Of a DNA stretch of 64,000 bases, positions 16,745-25,048 are shown piece by piece. The first letter of the stretch is position 1; every line of letters begins with the position of its first letter. Source of the stretch: JBEKOF01 sp049513975 (GTDB taxonomy: Bacteria > Verrucomicrobiota > Verrucomicrobiia > Limisphaerales > Palsa-1400). Location of the stretch: contig JBEKVM010000007.1 of the NCBI GenBank assembly GCA_049513975.1, forward strand, positions 1 through 64,000, written 5' to 3'. Below the pieces are notes generated by a model that saw only the letters and a program-made list of their open reading frames with translations, ran no database searches and had not been told where the DNA came from. Both the position numbers and the translations under genes were made by a program.

Positions 16745-17622
16745 TTGGCAAGCAGGCCGTAGCGGGCGAGGGTGGCCTTGAGAATTTCGCGGTCTTTCGG
16801 GTTCATCGGAACCAGGGGCGAGCGGTATTCTTCTTCGATTTGTCCCATCATGGCCAGGGCGGCCTTGACCGGAATGGGATTGGTCTCGATGAATAAATCG
16901 CGGAAAAGCGGATGGTATTGATCGTGCAATTTCCGCGCCTTGGTGTAATCACCGGCGGCGGCGGCGCGGACCATTTGGGCCACCGGCCGGGGGATGACGT
17001 TGGAGGCGACGCTGATGACTCCGTGGGCGCCCAAGGCCATGAACGGCAGTGTCAAGGCGTCGTCGCCGGAGAGGATGGCGAACTGTTGGCCCAGGGCGGC
17101 GCGCAACTGGGTGACGCGGACGGGGTTGCCGCCGGCTTCCTTGATGCCGACGATGCGGGGCGTGGCGGCGGCCAGGCGGCGCACCGTGTCCACCGCGATT
17201 TCCACGCCGGTGCGCGAGGGGATGCTGTAAAGAATAATGGGCAGCTTGGTGGCGCGGCTGATTTCCAGGAAATGTTGGTAAAGGCCCTCCTGGGTGGGCT
17301 TGTTGTAATAGGGGGCGACCTGGAGCGAGGCGTCGGCCCCCACTTTTTCCGCCCCTTTGGTCAGATAGACCGCCTCGTTGGTCGAGTTGGAGCCGCTGCC
17401 GCCGAGGACTTTGATCCTGCCCTCCGCAAATTCCACCGCGTAGGCAATGACTTCGATATGCTCCTCATAATCCAGGGTGGCGGATTCGCCCGTCGTGCCG
17501 ACCGCCACTATGCCATCCACCCCCGCGCGGCATTGCGCGCGGACCAGGCGGCGGAGCGCGTCGGCGTCAATCTCGCCATTTTTGAAAGGGGTGACAATGG
17601 CCGTGTAAGTTCCAGTAAACAT
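16741..17622 (-). CDS. dapA: 4-hydroxy-tetrahydrodipicolinate synthase
   Basis: Class I aldolase that condenses pyruvate with aspartate semialdehyde, the first step committed to diaminopimelate and lysine. The 293-residue protein has GTTGES at 42-47, the catalytic tyrosine Y132 in LYSIPSRTG and the Schiff-base lysine K161 in GIKEAGG, so all key residues are present. It is first in the dapA-dapB pair, with a 4-base overlap into dapB. The 226 bases upstream, before rhaB, hold only hexamer repeats. Confidence 0.95.
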   Translation of the reverse strand: MFTGTYTAIVTPFKNGEIDADALRRLVRAQCRAGVDGIVAVGTTGESATLDYEEHIEVIAYAVEFAEGRIKVLGGSGSNSTNEAVYLTKGAEKVGADASLQVAPYYNKPTQEGLYQHFLEISRATKLPIILYSIPSRTGVEIAVDTVRRLAAATPRIVGIKEAGGNPVRVTQLRAALGQQFAILSGDDALTLPFMALGAHGVISVASNVIPRPVAQMVRAAAAGDYTKARKLHDQYHPLFRDLFIETNPIPVKAALAMMGQIEEEYRSPLVPMNPKDREILKATLARYGLLAK

Positions 17623-17730
17623 GGTGGCCCAGCATAAGGTTTAACGCGCCCATTTGCAAAGCAATTGCCGCGACACCCCAAACGCGGCGGCGCGGGTGCA
17701 ATTCCACTTCCCGGCCTCCTGTCCCCCGTC

Positions 17731-17806
17731 TTAATCATAATCATAATCATAATCATAATCTCAATCTCCTCCCGGAGGCCGGATTAAGATTAAGATCAGG
17801 ATTAAG
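17731..17806. repeat. AATCAT hexamer run and GATTAAGATTAAG repeat between dapA and rhaB
   Basis: Five tandem AATCAT-type units occupy 17731-17760, trailing into TCAATCTCC. At 17781-17806 a GGATTAAGATTAAGATCAG block reads as the complement of the repeats at 4816-4868 and 7891-7909. Nothing else is recognisable in the dapA-rhaB gap. Confidence 0.7.
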
Positions 17807-17848
17807 AGCCGGAAAGCGCCGACGCAAAAAGTGCGAAGCCGTCCGTCT

Positions 17849-19333
17849 TCATGCCGGCGCCAGGATTTTCTGGAAACGGAGGTAGGCGGCGTCCCAGGCG
17901 GCGGTGTCGCGCGGCTCGAAAGTTTTTGTGGCGAAGGATCGGCGGGTCAGGGCGCGGCCTTCGGCCAGGGAACGGATCGCGCCCAAGGCGTAGAGTTGCA
18001 TAATGAGGTTGCCGATGGAGGTGGCTTCCACCGGGCCGGCCACGACCCGGCAAGCGGTCGCGTCGGCGGCGAATTGGTTGAGGAGATGGTTCTGCGAACC
18101 GCCGCCGACAATGTGAATGGAGGAGACGGGCCGGGCCGTGACGTGCGCCAAAAGTTCCTTGGTCAGCCGATATTTCAAGGCCAGACTTTCCAGGATCATG
18201 CGGGTGAACGCGCCGGCTTCCGCCGGCGCGGTCTGGCCGGTGCGGCGGCAAAAGGCGGCGATGGCCTCCGGCATGTTGGCCGGCGCCTGGAATTCGGCGG
18301 CGTCGGGATCAATCAACGCGGCAAAAGGCGGGGCCTGGGCGGATTGGGCGGCGAGGGATTCGTAGCTGGTGTTTTTTCCGGCGGCGTCCCAGGCGCGCTT
18401 GCATTCCTGCAAGAGCCACATGCCGGCGATGTTTTTCAGAAAGCGGGTCGTGCCAAAGACGCCGCCTTCGTTGGAAAAATTCGCCTTTTGGCTGGCGGCG
18501 GAGATCACCGGCGCAGCCAGTTCGCGGCCGAACACCGACCAGGTGCCGGAACTGAGAAAAACCGGCTCCGCTCCCTCCGCCGGCACGCCCACCACGGCGG
18601 AAGCGGTGTCGTGCTCGGCGGGGGCGATGACTTGCAGGCCGGCGGCCCCGGTCTCCGCCGCAACTTCCGCCCGCAACGGGCCGAGCCGGGTTCCGGCCTC
18701 GGTGAGCGGGCCGAAGAGGCGCGCGGGCAGGCCCATGGCGGCGATCAACTCGCGGTCCCAGTCGCGGGCGCGTGGATTATATAATTGACTGGTGCTGGCG
18801 AAGGAGCGTTCGTTGGCGCGCGAGCCGGCCAGCCAAAAATGGACCAGGTCCGGGATGAAAAGAAGGCGGTCGGCCTTTTCCAAAAGGCGGGCCGGGGAGC
18901 GGGCTTCGGCCAGCAATTGGAAGAGGGTGTTGAAAAACATGAACTGAATGCCGGTGCGGCGGTAGATTTCGCCCGCGGGCATTCTGCGGAACGCTTCCTC
19001 CTGCATGCCGTCGGTGCGCGCATCGCGATATTGATAGGGCGCGCCCAACAATTTGCCGCCGGCGTCGAGCAAGGCGTAGTCCACGCCCCAGGTGTCCACG
19101 CCCACCGAGACGAGGGCGGGGCCGAATTCGCGCGCGGCCTGGGCGAGGCCGGTTTTGATGTGGGCGAACAGGGCCTCCATCTTCCAATGCCAGCCGTCCG
19201 CCGTCTTGACCGGATCATTGGGGAAACGGACCAGCTCCCGCAATTCCAGGAGGTGGCCATCGTGGATTCCGGCCAGGACGCGGCCGCTGTTGGCGCCGAG
19301 GTCCACGGCCAGGCAGACACGTTTTGTGCTCAT
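17849..19333 (-). CDS. rhaB: Rhamnulokinase (FGGY carbohydrate kinase)
   Basis: Phosphorylates L-rhamnulose to rhamnulose 1-phosphate in rhamnose breakdown. The 494 residues fit RhaB. The N-terminal phosphate-binding loop is AVDLGANSGRVLAG, followed by the RhaB-like blocks VGVDTWGVDYALLD and YRDARTDGM; the C-terminal domain has VFLSSGTWSVFGRE and the FGGY segment IHIVGGGSQNHLLNQFAAD. It is not next to rhaA or rhaD. The nearest carbohydrate gene is the GH2 enzyme just upstream on the same strand, so the two may share a role in plant or algal polysaccharide use, which is inference. Confidence 0.88.
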   Translation of the reverse strand: MSTKRVCLAVDLGANSGRVLAGIHDGHLLELRELVRFPNDPVKTADGWHWKMEALFAHIKTGLAQAAREFGPALVSVGVDTWGVDYALLDAGGKLLGAPYQYRDARTDGMQEEAFRRMPAGEIYRRTGIQFMFFNTLFQLLAEARSPARLLEKADRLLFIPDLVHFWLAGSRANERSFASTSQLYNPRARDWDRELIAAMGLPARLFGPLTEAGTRLGPLRAEVAAETGAAGLQVIAPAEHDTASAVVGVPAEGAEPVFLSSGTWSVFGRELAAPVISAASQKANFSNEGGVFGTTRFLKNIAGMWLLQECKRAWDAAGKNTSYESLAAQSAQAPPFAALIDPDAAEFQAPANMPEAIAAFCRRTGQTAPAEAGAFTRMILESLALKYRLTKELLAHVTARPVSSIHIVGGGSQNHLLNQFAADATACRVVAGPVEATSIGNLIMQLYALGAIRSLAEGRALTRRSFATKTFEPRDTAAWDAAYLRFQKILAPA

Positions 19334-19465
19334 GTTCGGGATGGTTTCCGGCGGGCGGCCGTCCGCAAAAGGGTGACAGGTTTGCGCATGGGTCGTGATT
19401 TAATTTCCCTAATCCAATGAGCATTAGGCCGGCAAATCAAGCAAAACCAGCCGGTCGGGGGCCGA

Positions 19466-22033
19466 TCACGGCAGCGCCAGTTCCGGCGCGGCCGGGGCCT
19501 GGGCCTCCAATTCAATGCTTGACTCCTTGAGGCCCTCCGCGCGGGCGGTGACCCGGATGGGGCCGGCCTGGCGGGTGGACTGGAGGATGGCCAGGCAGAG
19601 GCCGTGGAAGGCCTGCCGCTGCGCCGCTTTGTAGTCTTCGTGGCTGACGGGGTTGCCGTTGTCCACGCCGATGATCGAGGCCGGGCCTTGCAGGTCAAAG
19701 GACACCAGATTGGTCGCGCCCGGCACGGTCGCGCCCAGACCGTCAACAATTTTTATGGCGAGATGCGCCACATCGCGCGCGTCGGCCGCCAGGCGGACGC
19801 GGTCCGGGGTGAGGACCACCGCCGCGGGATCGCCCGCGGTGCGGACTTCCTCCACGCACACTTGCCGGCCGAACTTGTAGCCGACCGCCTTGAGGGCGCC
19901 CGCCTCGTAAGGCACATCCCACGCCAGGTGCAGATCGGCGGTGCTGCCGGCCGGTTGCTCCGGCCGGGCGTAGCTGTTCCATCCGCCGGCGGTCCCCTGG
20001 CGGGGAAATTCCAGCGACTTGACGCCGAAACTTTTGCCATTCAAAAAAAGTTCCACGGTGTCGCAACTGGTATAGCAAACCACCGGGATGACCCGCCCTT
20101 CCTGGCCCGGCCAGTTCCAATGCGGGAACAGATGGAGCATCCAATTGGTCGTCCATTGGCTTTGGTAGAAGTAGTAGTTGTCCTTGGGAAACCCGCAAGT
20201 GTTGAGCATGCCGCTGGCGGCGAGTTTGCCCGGCCAGCGCGACTCGCCCAGGTAATCAATCCCGGTCCAGCCGAAGTCGCCGATGACGAAATCGTGGACG
20301 CGGATATACTTCCAGAGTTGCTCGGCGCGGATCATGGACAGGAGGTATCCGGGCGGACGCGGGCCGCCGCCTCCCGCGCCAAAACCGGCGCCGCCTGCGC
20401 CAAAAGCGCCGCCCAGGGAATAATCACCGCGGCTGCCCACCACCGCGCTTTCCGTGCCGACGACCTTGCGTTGCGGGAAGGCATGGCGGTCGTCGTCGTA
20501 CATGGTTTCGCGCCGGGTTCCCCAGCGGTCCACGTAGTTATAGCCGACCACATCCAGGAGATTGAGAAATTCGGGCGTGGCGCTGGCCCGGTCGGTGAAA
20601 ACATTGTCGCACGCGGCGGTGACCGGCCGGGTCGGGTCCTCGCGATGGCAGGTCTCCACCAGTGGGCGCAGGATGTCCGCGCCGTTGGGCCGGGTTTGTT
20701 CGCCGATTTCGTTGCCCACGCTCCAGAGCACGATGCTCGGATGATTGCGGTCGCGGTGCAGCATGTCGCTCAGATCCCGCTGCGACCACTCGTCGAAATA
20801 GTTCGCATAACCTTGCCGCACCTTCGCGCTTTTCCACTCGTCAAACGCCTCGTCCATGACCAGGAATCCCATGCTGTCAAGCAGATCGAGCAATTCGGGC
20901 GCGGGCGGATTGTGGCTCAGGCGGATGGCGTTGCAGCCCATCTCCTTCAACTCCTGCAAACGCCGCGCCCAAACGCCGGTCGGCGCCGCCGCCCCCACCG
21001 CGCCGGCCTCATGATGAATGCACATGCCCCGCATTTTCGCCGGCTGCCCATTGAGGAGAAATCCCTTGTTCACGTCATAGACAATTTCGCGGATGCCGAA
21101 CGGCGTGGTAAAGTCGTCGGCCGCCTGGCCGCCCGATTTGACCACGCTGCGCACGGAGTAAAGATTGGGGGAGTCGGGCGACCAAAGAGCCGGTTGGGCC
21201 ACATCAAACGTCTGGTCCGATTCCTGGCTGGCGCCGCCGGCGAGGGTTTGGTTGGTTTCCCCGCCCGCCACCACGGCGCCCTTGGCATTCAGGATTTGCG
21301 TCAGCAGCGTCAACTCGCGCCGGCCCGGTGAATCGTTTTGAACCTGGGTTCGGACCCGGACAGTGGCCGAGTCGGCGGAAACCTTTGGCGTGGTGACATA
21401 AGTTCCCCAATGCGCAACATGCAGGGGGTCAGTGACCGTCACCCACACATGCCGGTAAATGCCGGACCCGGAATACCAGCGGCTGTTGGGCTGGCGCGAG
21501 TTGTCCACGCGGACAGCGAGAATGTTGGTTTGGCCGAATTTCAACCAGGGCGTGAGGTTGTATTCAAAACTGATATAGCCGAAGGGCCGGTGGCCCAGAA
21601 GCTGGCCGTTGAGCCAGACATCGCTGTTCTGATAGACTCCGTCAAATTCCACGAACACCTTCTTTCCTTGCCAGGCTTCCGGCGCGGTCAAGGCCCGCCG
21701 ATACCAGCCAATCCCCGTCGGCAGGGAGCCGCCGGAGCCGCCGGTGGGGTCGGTCGCCGTGTAAGGGCCTTCAATGCTCCAATCATGCGGCAAGTCCAAT
21801 TTTCTCCAGGCGGTGTCATCGAAGGCGGCTTGTTCCGCGCCCGGCGCGTCGCCCTTGTTGAACCGCCAGCCAAAATCCGCGGTGAGACGCTGGCGCGGTT
21901 CATCCGCCGCCGTCAGCGCAGCCGCCGCGCCGAAAAGAGCGGCCAGGAGACACGCGCGGAATCCCTTGAAGGGGAGAGATCGGGAGATGATGGAGTGGCG
22001 CCGGTTTATTGGTGTTACGGGGTGATGGAACAT
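19466..22033 (-). CDS. Glycoside hydrolase family 2 beta-galactosidase-like, secreted
   Basis: A retaining glycosidase of about 855 residues. Order: signal peptide (RACLLAALFGAAAALTAADEP), sugar-binding jelly roll with WYRRALTAPEAW, immunoglobulin-like domain, catalytic barrel, and two C-terminal beta domains. The barrel has the GH2 start LNGQPAKMRGMCIHHEAG, the general acid/base glutamate in SVGNEIGEQ and the probable nucleophile in VVGTESAVVG. A glycine-rich insert (GGAFGAGGAGFGAGGGG) follows the nucleophile. The start is the ATG at 22033; a longer frame adds 14 non-conserved residues. Beta-galactosidase is the usual label, but the sugar specificity is not fixed by sequence. Confidence 0.88.
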   Translation of the reverse strand: MFHHPVTPINRRHSIISRSLPFKGFRACLLAALFGAAAALTAADEPRQRLTADFGWRFNKGDAPGAEQAAFDDTAWRKLDLPHDWSIEGPYTATDPTGGSGGSLPTGIGWYRRALTAPEAWQGKKVFVEFDGVYQNSDVWLNGQLLGHRPFGYISFEYNLTPWLKFGQTNILAVRVDNSRQPNSRWYSGSGIYRHVWVTVTDPLHVAHWGTYVTTPKVSADSATVRVRTQVQNDSPGRRELTLLTQILNAKGAVVAGGETNQTLAGGASQESDQTFDVAQPALWSPDSPNLYSVRSVVKSGGQAADDFTTPFGIREIVYDVNKGFLLNGQPAKMRGMCIHHEAGAVGAAAPTGVWARRLQELKEMGCNAIRLSHNPPAPELLDLLDSMGFLVMDEAFDEWKSAKVRQGYANYFDEWSQRDLSDMLHRDRNHPSIVLWSVGNEIGEQTRPNGADILRPLVETCHREDPTRPVTAACDNVFTDRASATPEFLNLLDVVGYNYVDRWGTRRETMYDDDRHAFPQRKVVGTESAVVGSRGDYSLGGAFGAGGAGFGAGGGGPRPPGYLLSMIRAEQLWKYIRVHDFVIGDFGWTGIDYLGESRWPGKLAASGMLNTCGFPKDNYYFYQSQWTTNWMLHLFPHWNWPGQEGRVIPVVCYTSCDTVELFLNGKSFGVKSLEFPRQGTAGGWNSYARPEQPAGSTADLHLAWDVPYEAGALKAVGYKFGRQVCVEEVRTAGDPAAVVLTPDRVRLAADARDVAHLAIKIVDGLGATVPGATNLVSFDLQGPASIIGVDNGNPVSHEDYKAAQRQAFHGLCLAILQSTRQAGPIRVTARAEGLKESSIELEAQAPAAPELALP

Positions 22034-22100
22034 GGCCTGAGCATGGCAAAAACCCCGTTCCCTGCCAAGCCTCACAAATGCGCAGGTTCAGGGCTGGCGC

Positions 22101-22181
22101 TCAGTTCTTGAGCAGCCCGGCGAAGGCGCTGCGTTTGGCCCACAAGAGAAACAAAGCCAGCGCCGCGACGCCAATTCCCAT
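22101..22181 (-). other. Possible tiny membrane peptide or C-terminal gene remnant
   Basis: Just after the flavodoxin stop, a frame reads MGIGVAALALFLLWAKRSAF and continues to a stop at 22101, 26 codons from the ATG. It is one hydrophobic helix followed by a basic tail. The frame is open further upstream without a start (reading through IFLDHGSLP), so this may be the 3' end of a lost membrane protein rather than a gene. No ribosome-binding site is evident. Confidence 0.3.
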
Positions 22182-22216
22182 CGGCAGCGAGCCATGATCC
22201 AGAAAGATGCCGTAGT

Positions 22217-22789
22217 TTACTTTTTCAATTTGACGGCGAAGCCGGCGACACGGCGGCCGAGGATTTCGCCGGTGGCTTTGTCCGCGTCGTTGGGGGCGAC
22301 CTCGGGCGATTCCTGGCCGGCCTGCGCCATCACGCCGCTGTAACTGCTCAGGCGGTTGATGCCTTTGTCATTCATGGGCAGGTCCGGCAGGCCGATCCAA
22401 ATCATCCCATGCTGCATCGCGAAAGTGAAAAAATAATACAACGTGCTGAGCTTGTCGCCGCTCGGTCCGCCGGAAACAGTGAATCCGGCCGCCAGCTTGT
22501 CGTGCCAGGCGCCGCCATACCAGCGTTCGCCCGTGGCATCGGCCAGCGCCTTGAACTGCGCCGCCGGCCCGCCCATGTAAGTGGGGCTGCCAAAAATGAT
22601 CGCGTCGCTGGCGTCCAGTTGCGCCAGCACGGCCTCGTTTTTGTAGCGGCCCTTGGCGATGTCGTCGCCGCTGATGGCGATGAGATTGGCCTTTACCCCG
22701 GCCACCGAAGCGGCGCCCCGGTGGACGGCCTCCGCCAGTTTGGCGGTGTGGCCGGTGCCGGAGAAGTAGATGATGGATACGGTGCTCAT
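22217..22789 (-). CDS. Flavodoxin-family protein / NAD(P)H:quinone oxidoreductase-like (WrbA-type)
   Basis: A 190-residue flavodoxin-fold protein. The FMN phosphate loop is YFSGTGHTAKLAEA at the N-terminus, and the second flavin loop is AIIFGSPTYMGGPAAQFKAL, close to the WrbA consensus. Such proteins reduce quinones by two electrons and protect against redox cycling. It follows the pirin gene by 32 bases on the same strand. Pirin plus quinone reductase under a divergent LysR regulator is a common arrangement and would fit here, except that a mobile cassette now separates the regulator from its presumed targets. Confidence 0.85.
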   Translation of the reverse strand: MSTVSIIYFSGTGHTAKLAEAVHRGAASVAGVKANLIAISGDDIAKGRYKNEAVLAQLDASDAIIFGSPTYMGGPAAQFKALADATGERWYGGAWHDKLAAGFTVSGGPSGDKLSTLYYFFTFAMQHGMIWIGLPDLPMNDKGINRLSSYSGVMAQAGQESPEVAPNDADKATGEILGRRVAGFAVKLKK

Positions 22790-22821
22790 ATTGTTTTTTC
22801 GTTTTATTGTTTTAGATGGTT

Positions 22822-23517
22822 TCAGTTCAAGTCAAATAAAAGGACTTGCGACGGTTTGGCCGCGCTCAATTCCAGCAAAGTTTCTTCGCTGACGGCCGCG
22901 GCATCGCCGCCGGCCAGTTTTTTGCCATTCAACAACACTTCACCTTCTGCGACGTGAACCCAGGCATGGCGGCCCTTCGCCAGCTTATGGGCAACTTTAT
23001 TGCCGGTTTCGAGTATGGCAAGCCAAAGATCGGCGTCCTGATGAATGGCCATCGAACCGTCGCGGCCCGTCTTGCTCGTGACCAGGCGCAGCGTTCCGGG
23101 GGGCGCATCCGCCAGCGACCTCTCCGCGTAGCGCGGCGTCACCCCGGTGCGGTCCGGTTGAATCCAGATTTGGAGCAGATGCACCGCTTCGTCCTTCGAC
23201 GGGTTGAATTCGCTGTGCTCCACCCCCGTGCCGGCGGCCATGTATTGCGCCTCGCCCGCGCGGATCACCCGCCCGTGCCCCATCGAATCCTTGTGCTCCA
23301 GCGCGCCGCTGAGGATGTAAGTAATGATTTCCATGTCGCGATGGGGATGCGTGCCGAAGCCCATCCCTGGCATGACCAGGTCATCGTTGATGACGCGCAA
23401 GCTGCGGAAGCCCATCCATTTTGGGTCGTAATAATCCGCGAAGCTGAAGGTGTGATACGTGTCCAGCCAGCCGTGTTCGGCGTGGCCCCGTTCGTTTGCT
23501 CTTCTAATTTTCATCAT
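22822..23517 (-). CDS. Pirin family protein (YhhW-like, quercetinase fold)
   Basis: A bicupin protein of 231 residues from the ATG at 23517; a longer frame to 23583 adds 22 residues without family similarity. The N-terminal cupin has the metal-binding set in FGTHPHRDMEIITYILSG and HSEFNPSKDEAVHLLQIW, as in YhhW and human pirin. YhhW-type proteins can oxidise quercetin, and others act as redox-sensing cofactors. It precedes a flavodoxin gene by 32 bases and probably forms an operon with it. Its promoter region toward lysR has been split by the inserted element at 23592-25021. Confidence 0.9.
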   Translation of the reverse strand: MMKIRRANERGHAEHGWLDTYHTFSFADYYDPKWMGFRSLRVINDDLVMPGMGFGTHPHRDMEIITYILSGALEHKDSMGHGRVIRAGEAQYMAAGTGVEHSEFNPSKDEAVHLLQIWIQPDRTGVTPRYAERSLADAPPGTLRLVTSKTGRDGSMAIHQDADLWLAILETGNKVAHKLAKGRHAWVHVAEGEVLLNGKKLAGGDAAAVSEETLLELSAAKPSQVLLFDLN

Positions 23518-23579
23518 GCCACCACTCTGCCACACCCCCGGAGGTTCTGTGAAAGACCAAGTTTCTTGACTCACCATAA

Positions 23580-23591
23580 CCAAAAGGCATA
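23580..23591 (+). repeat. Left copy of 12-bp direct repeat (probable target duplication)
   Basis: CCAAAAGGCATA sits immediately outside the left inverted repeat. An identical copy in the same orientation lies at 25026-25037. Collapsing the two copies would restore an intergenic region of about 85 bases between the pirin start and the lysR start. Confidence 0.75.
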
Positions 23592-23673
23592 GTGGGTGTC
23601 CAGATTGGTGCTGATACGAGACACGCCGGACTCCTTTCGCTAGAGGAGGAAATCGGGTAGTGGGTCAGGTTGA

Positions 23674-24711
23674 ATGATCCCGCTTGCTTTACAGGAAGCA
23701 GGATGGTTCAATTTTGCGACAGCGCGGGATATGAATCTGCCAATTCTTGAGAAATTAAAAGACGGCGAGAAATTCGATTTTTCGACCCTTGCTGATAATT
23801 ATGAACAAACCCAAGAATACTGGGATTGGTGTTGGAGTGAAAAGTCAAAACCAGGGCGATTCCAGATTCCTCAAGTAATTTTGGACGATGATCCGATTCT
23901 TTTGCCTACCAATCTCAAGCAAACCGTCAATTGTTCAGCACATCGCCGGTTCTTCGACAGCCAGCTATTTCTTTTCACAGAAACCGGGTTAATACCGGCC
24001 CAGGACAATCTTCTGAGAGACTCATTCAGAGCTACCCTAAAAGAGATCAGGGCTAACGCATCCGTGAAGCTGGCTGGACAACCCAGAATTGTGTTTACTG
24101 GGGGCGGATATGGGAGCGGAAAGACATCCATAGTGACGCAATTAGCCAGATGGAAGCAACTACCTATATCTCCAGAAAATACGGTAAACGCGGACATTTT
24201 CAAACAACTCATCCCGGAATACAACCTGGTTAAAGCAGTCGGAGACGCGCGGGCCAGTGCCACCGTACATCGGGAAAGCGTCATTCTGGCCGACGAGCTT
24301 TTGAGATCTCAAATTGAGCAGAAACGCTCTTTTATCTTTGACTCCTCGATGGCTTACAAGCCGGAAACAATGGAGCGTATCGAGTTTGCCAAGAAGAACG
24401 GGTATTTTTTGACAATGATTGGAGTTCTGACCCCGTGGCAGAACGCCTTTCAATTCGCCATGAACAGGGCCAGAATATCACGGCGATTTCCCGGTAGCGA
24501 CAAATTCTTGGAATCACATCATCTTTTCAATCAGGTATTTAGAGATTATTTTGATCTTTTTGATGAAATAAAAATATTTGCAAATTTGGGGAAATTGAGC
24601 GACATTATGCTCGTGGCGGAGAAAAAATCAGGAGAAAAGCTTGTCACGACAACCCCCGACGTGCTTAACTCTCCTCCTTTTATGCCCGATAAGGCATCTA
24701 AAGACTTATGA
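23674..24711 (+). CDS. Zeta-toxin-like P-loop kinase
   Basis: A 345-residue protein whose C-terminal two thirds match the zeta/PezT toxin fold. P-loop GGGYGSGKTS is at 143-152; D164 in NADIFKQLIPEY, then ATVHRESVILADELL, FIFDSSMAY, and an arginine-rich substrate segment NRARISRRFPG follow in zeta order. Known zeta toxins phosphorylate UDP-N-acetylglucosamine and block cell-wall synthesis; whether this enzyme does so is not shown. The first 130 residues are an extra domain I do not recognise. AGG precedes the ATG by 5 bases. It overlaps a 57-codon gene as ATGA. No epsilon-type antitoxin lies upstream, where this family normally has it. Confidence 0.75.
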   Translation: MIPLALQEAGWFNFATARDMNLPILEKLKDGEKFDFSTLADNYEQTQEYWDWCWSEKSKPGRFQIPQVILDDDPILLPTNLKQTVNCSAHRRFFDSQLFLFTETGLIPAQDNLLRDSFRATLKEIRANASVKLAGQPRIVFTGGGYGSGKTSIVTQLARWKQLPISPENTVNADIFKQLIPEYNLVKAVGDARASATVHRESVILADELLRSQIEQKRSFIFDSSMAYKPETMERIEFAKKNGYFLTMIGVLTPWQNAFQFAMNRARISRRFPGSDKFLESHHLFNQVFRDYFDLFDEIKIFANLGKLSDIMLVAEKKSGEKLVTTTPDVLNSPPFMPDKASKDL

Positions 24712-24881
24712 AAAACTCACTACTCGGGAAAAATATAGACGAGGTTTGCGGCGCTCCACCCGGCGCGTTTGAAAGATTTGTAAAAGAAAAGGAAGCATAT
24801 CTGGAAGCCCTGGAAAAGGAGCGAAAAGACCGAATTCGTGCTTCCCAAAAAGGAAATCAAGAACTGGCTTTAGCGGCGTAA
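24708..24881 (+). CDS. 57-residue charged protein, putative partner of the zeta-like kinase
   Basis: Begins MKNSLLGKNIDEVCGAPPGA and ends in a highly charged helical stretch rich in Lys and Glu. The ATG overlaps the kinase stop (ATGA), so the two are translationally coupled, and the terminator at 24903-24936 ends the unit. Small size, charge and coupling suggest an antitoxin or activity modulator, but I recognise no family. Against this, antitoxins are more often encoded first. It is too short for routine gene calling and could be missed by annotation. Confidence 0.65.
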   Translation: MKNSLLGKNIDEVCGAPPGAFERFVKEKEAYLEALEKERKDRIRASQKGNQELALAA

Positions 24882-24902
24882 CCTGTTGATTTTTAAACCA
24901 TT

Positions 24903-24936
24903 AGGCGCTGTCTTCTGACGGCGCCTTTTTATTTTT
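24903..24936 (+). terminator. Rho-independent terminator of the zeta-like cassette
   Basis: A 10-bp stem (AGGCGCTGTC paired with GACGGCGCCT, one G-T wobble) closes a TTCT loop and is followed by TTTTTATTTTT. It starts 21 bases after the stop of the 57-codon gene and lies inside the inverted repeats, so the cassette carries its own transcription stop. Confidence 0.9.
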
Positions 24937-25025
24937 GGAATAAGCTTAATGATGTGTTCCAAGGTCTAAAGATGATCGGAATCAATCACCCACTACCGCC
25001 AGCACCAATCTGGACAGCCACCAGG

Positions 25026-25037
25026 CCAAAAGGCATA
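25026..25037 (+). repeat. Right copy of 12-bp direct repeat (probable target duplication)
   Basis: CCAAAAGGCATA, identical to 23580-23591 and in the same orientation, 11 bases before the lysR start codon. It follows the right inverted repeat after four bases (CAGG). Confidence 0.75.
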
Positions 25038-25048
25038 CTTGGCCCCGC

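Larger units (their letters stand above)
23592..25021. mobile_element. Non-autonomous element with terminal inverted repeats carrying a zeta-like kinase
   Basis: The ends at 23592-23613 and 25000-25021 are inverted repeats of about 22 bases with a 17-base identical core, TGTCCAGATTGGTGCTG. A second inner match, GGTAGTGGGT, occurs at 23656-23665 and inverted at 24988-24997. Direct copies of CCAAAAGGCATA flank the element. Inside are a zeta-toxin-like gene, a 57-codon gene and a strong terminator, but no transposase or integrase. Base composition is visibly richer in A+T than the neighbours. The simplest reading is a cargo-bearing miniature transposon moved by a transposase encoded elsewhere, inserted in the shared promoter of lysR and the pirin operon. 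The 12-base duplication is long for most families, and four extra bases (25022-25025) separate the right repeat from it. Confidence 0.7.
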
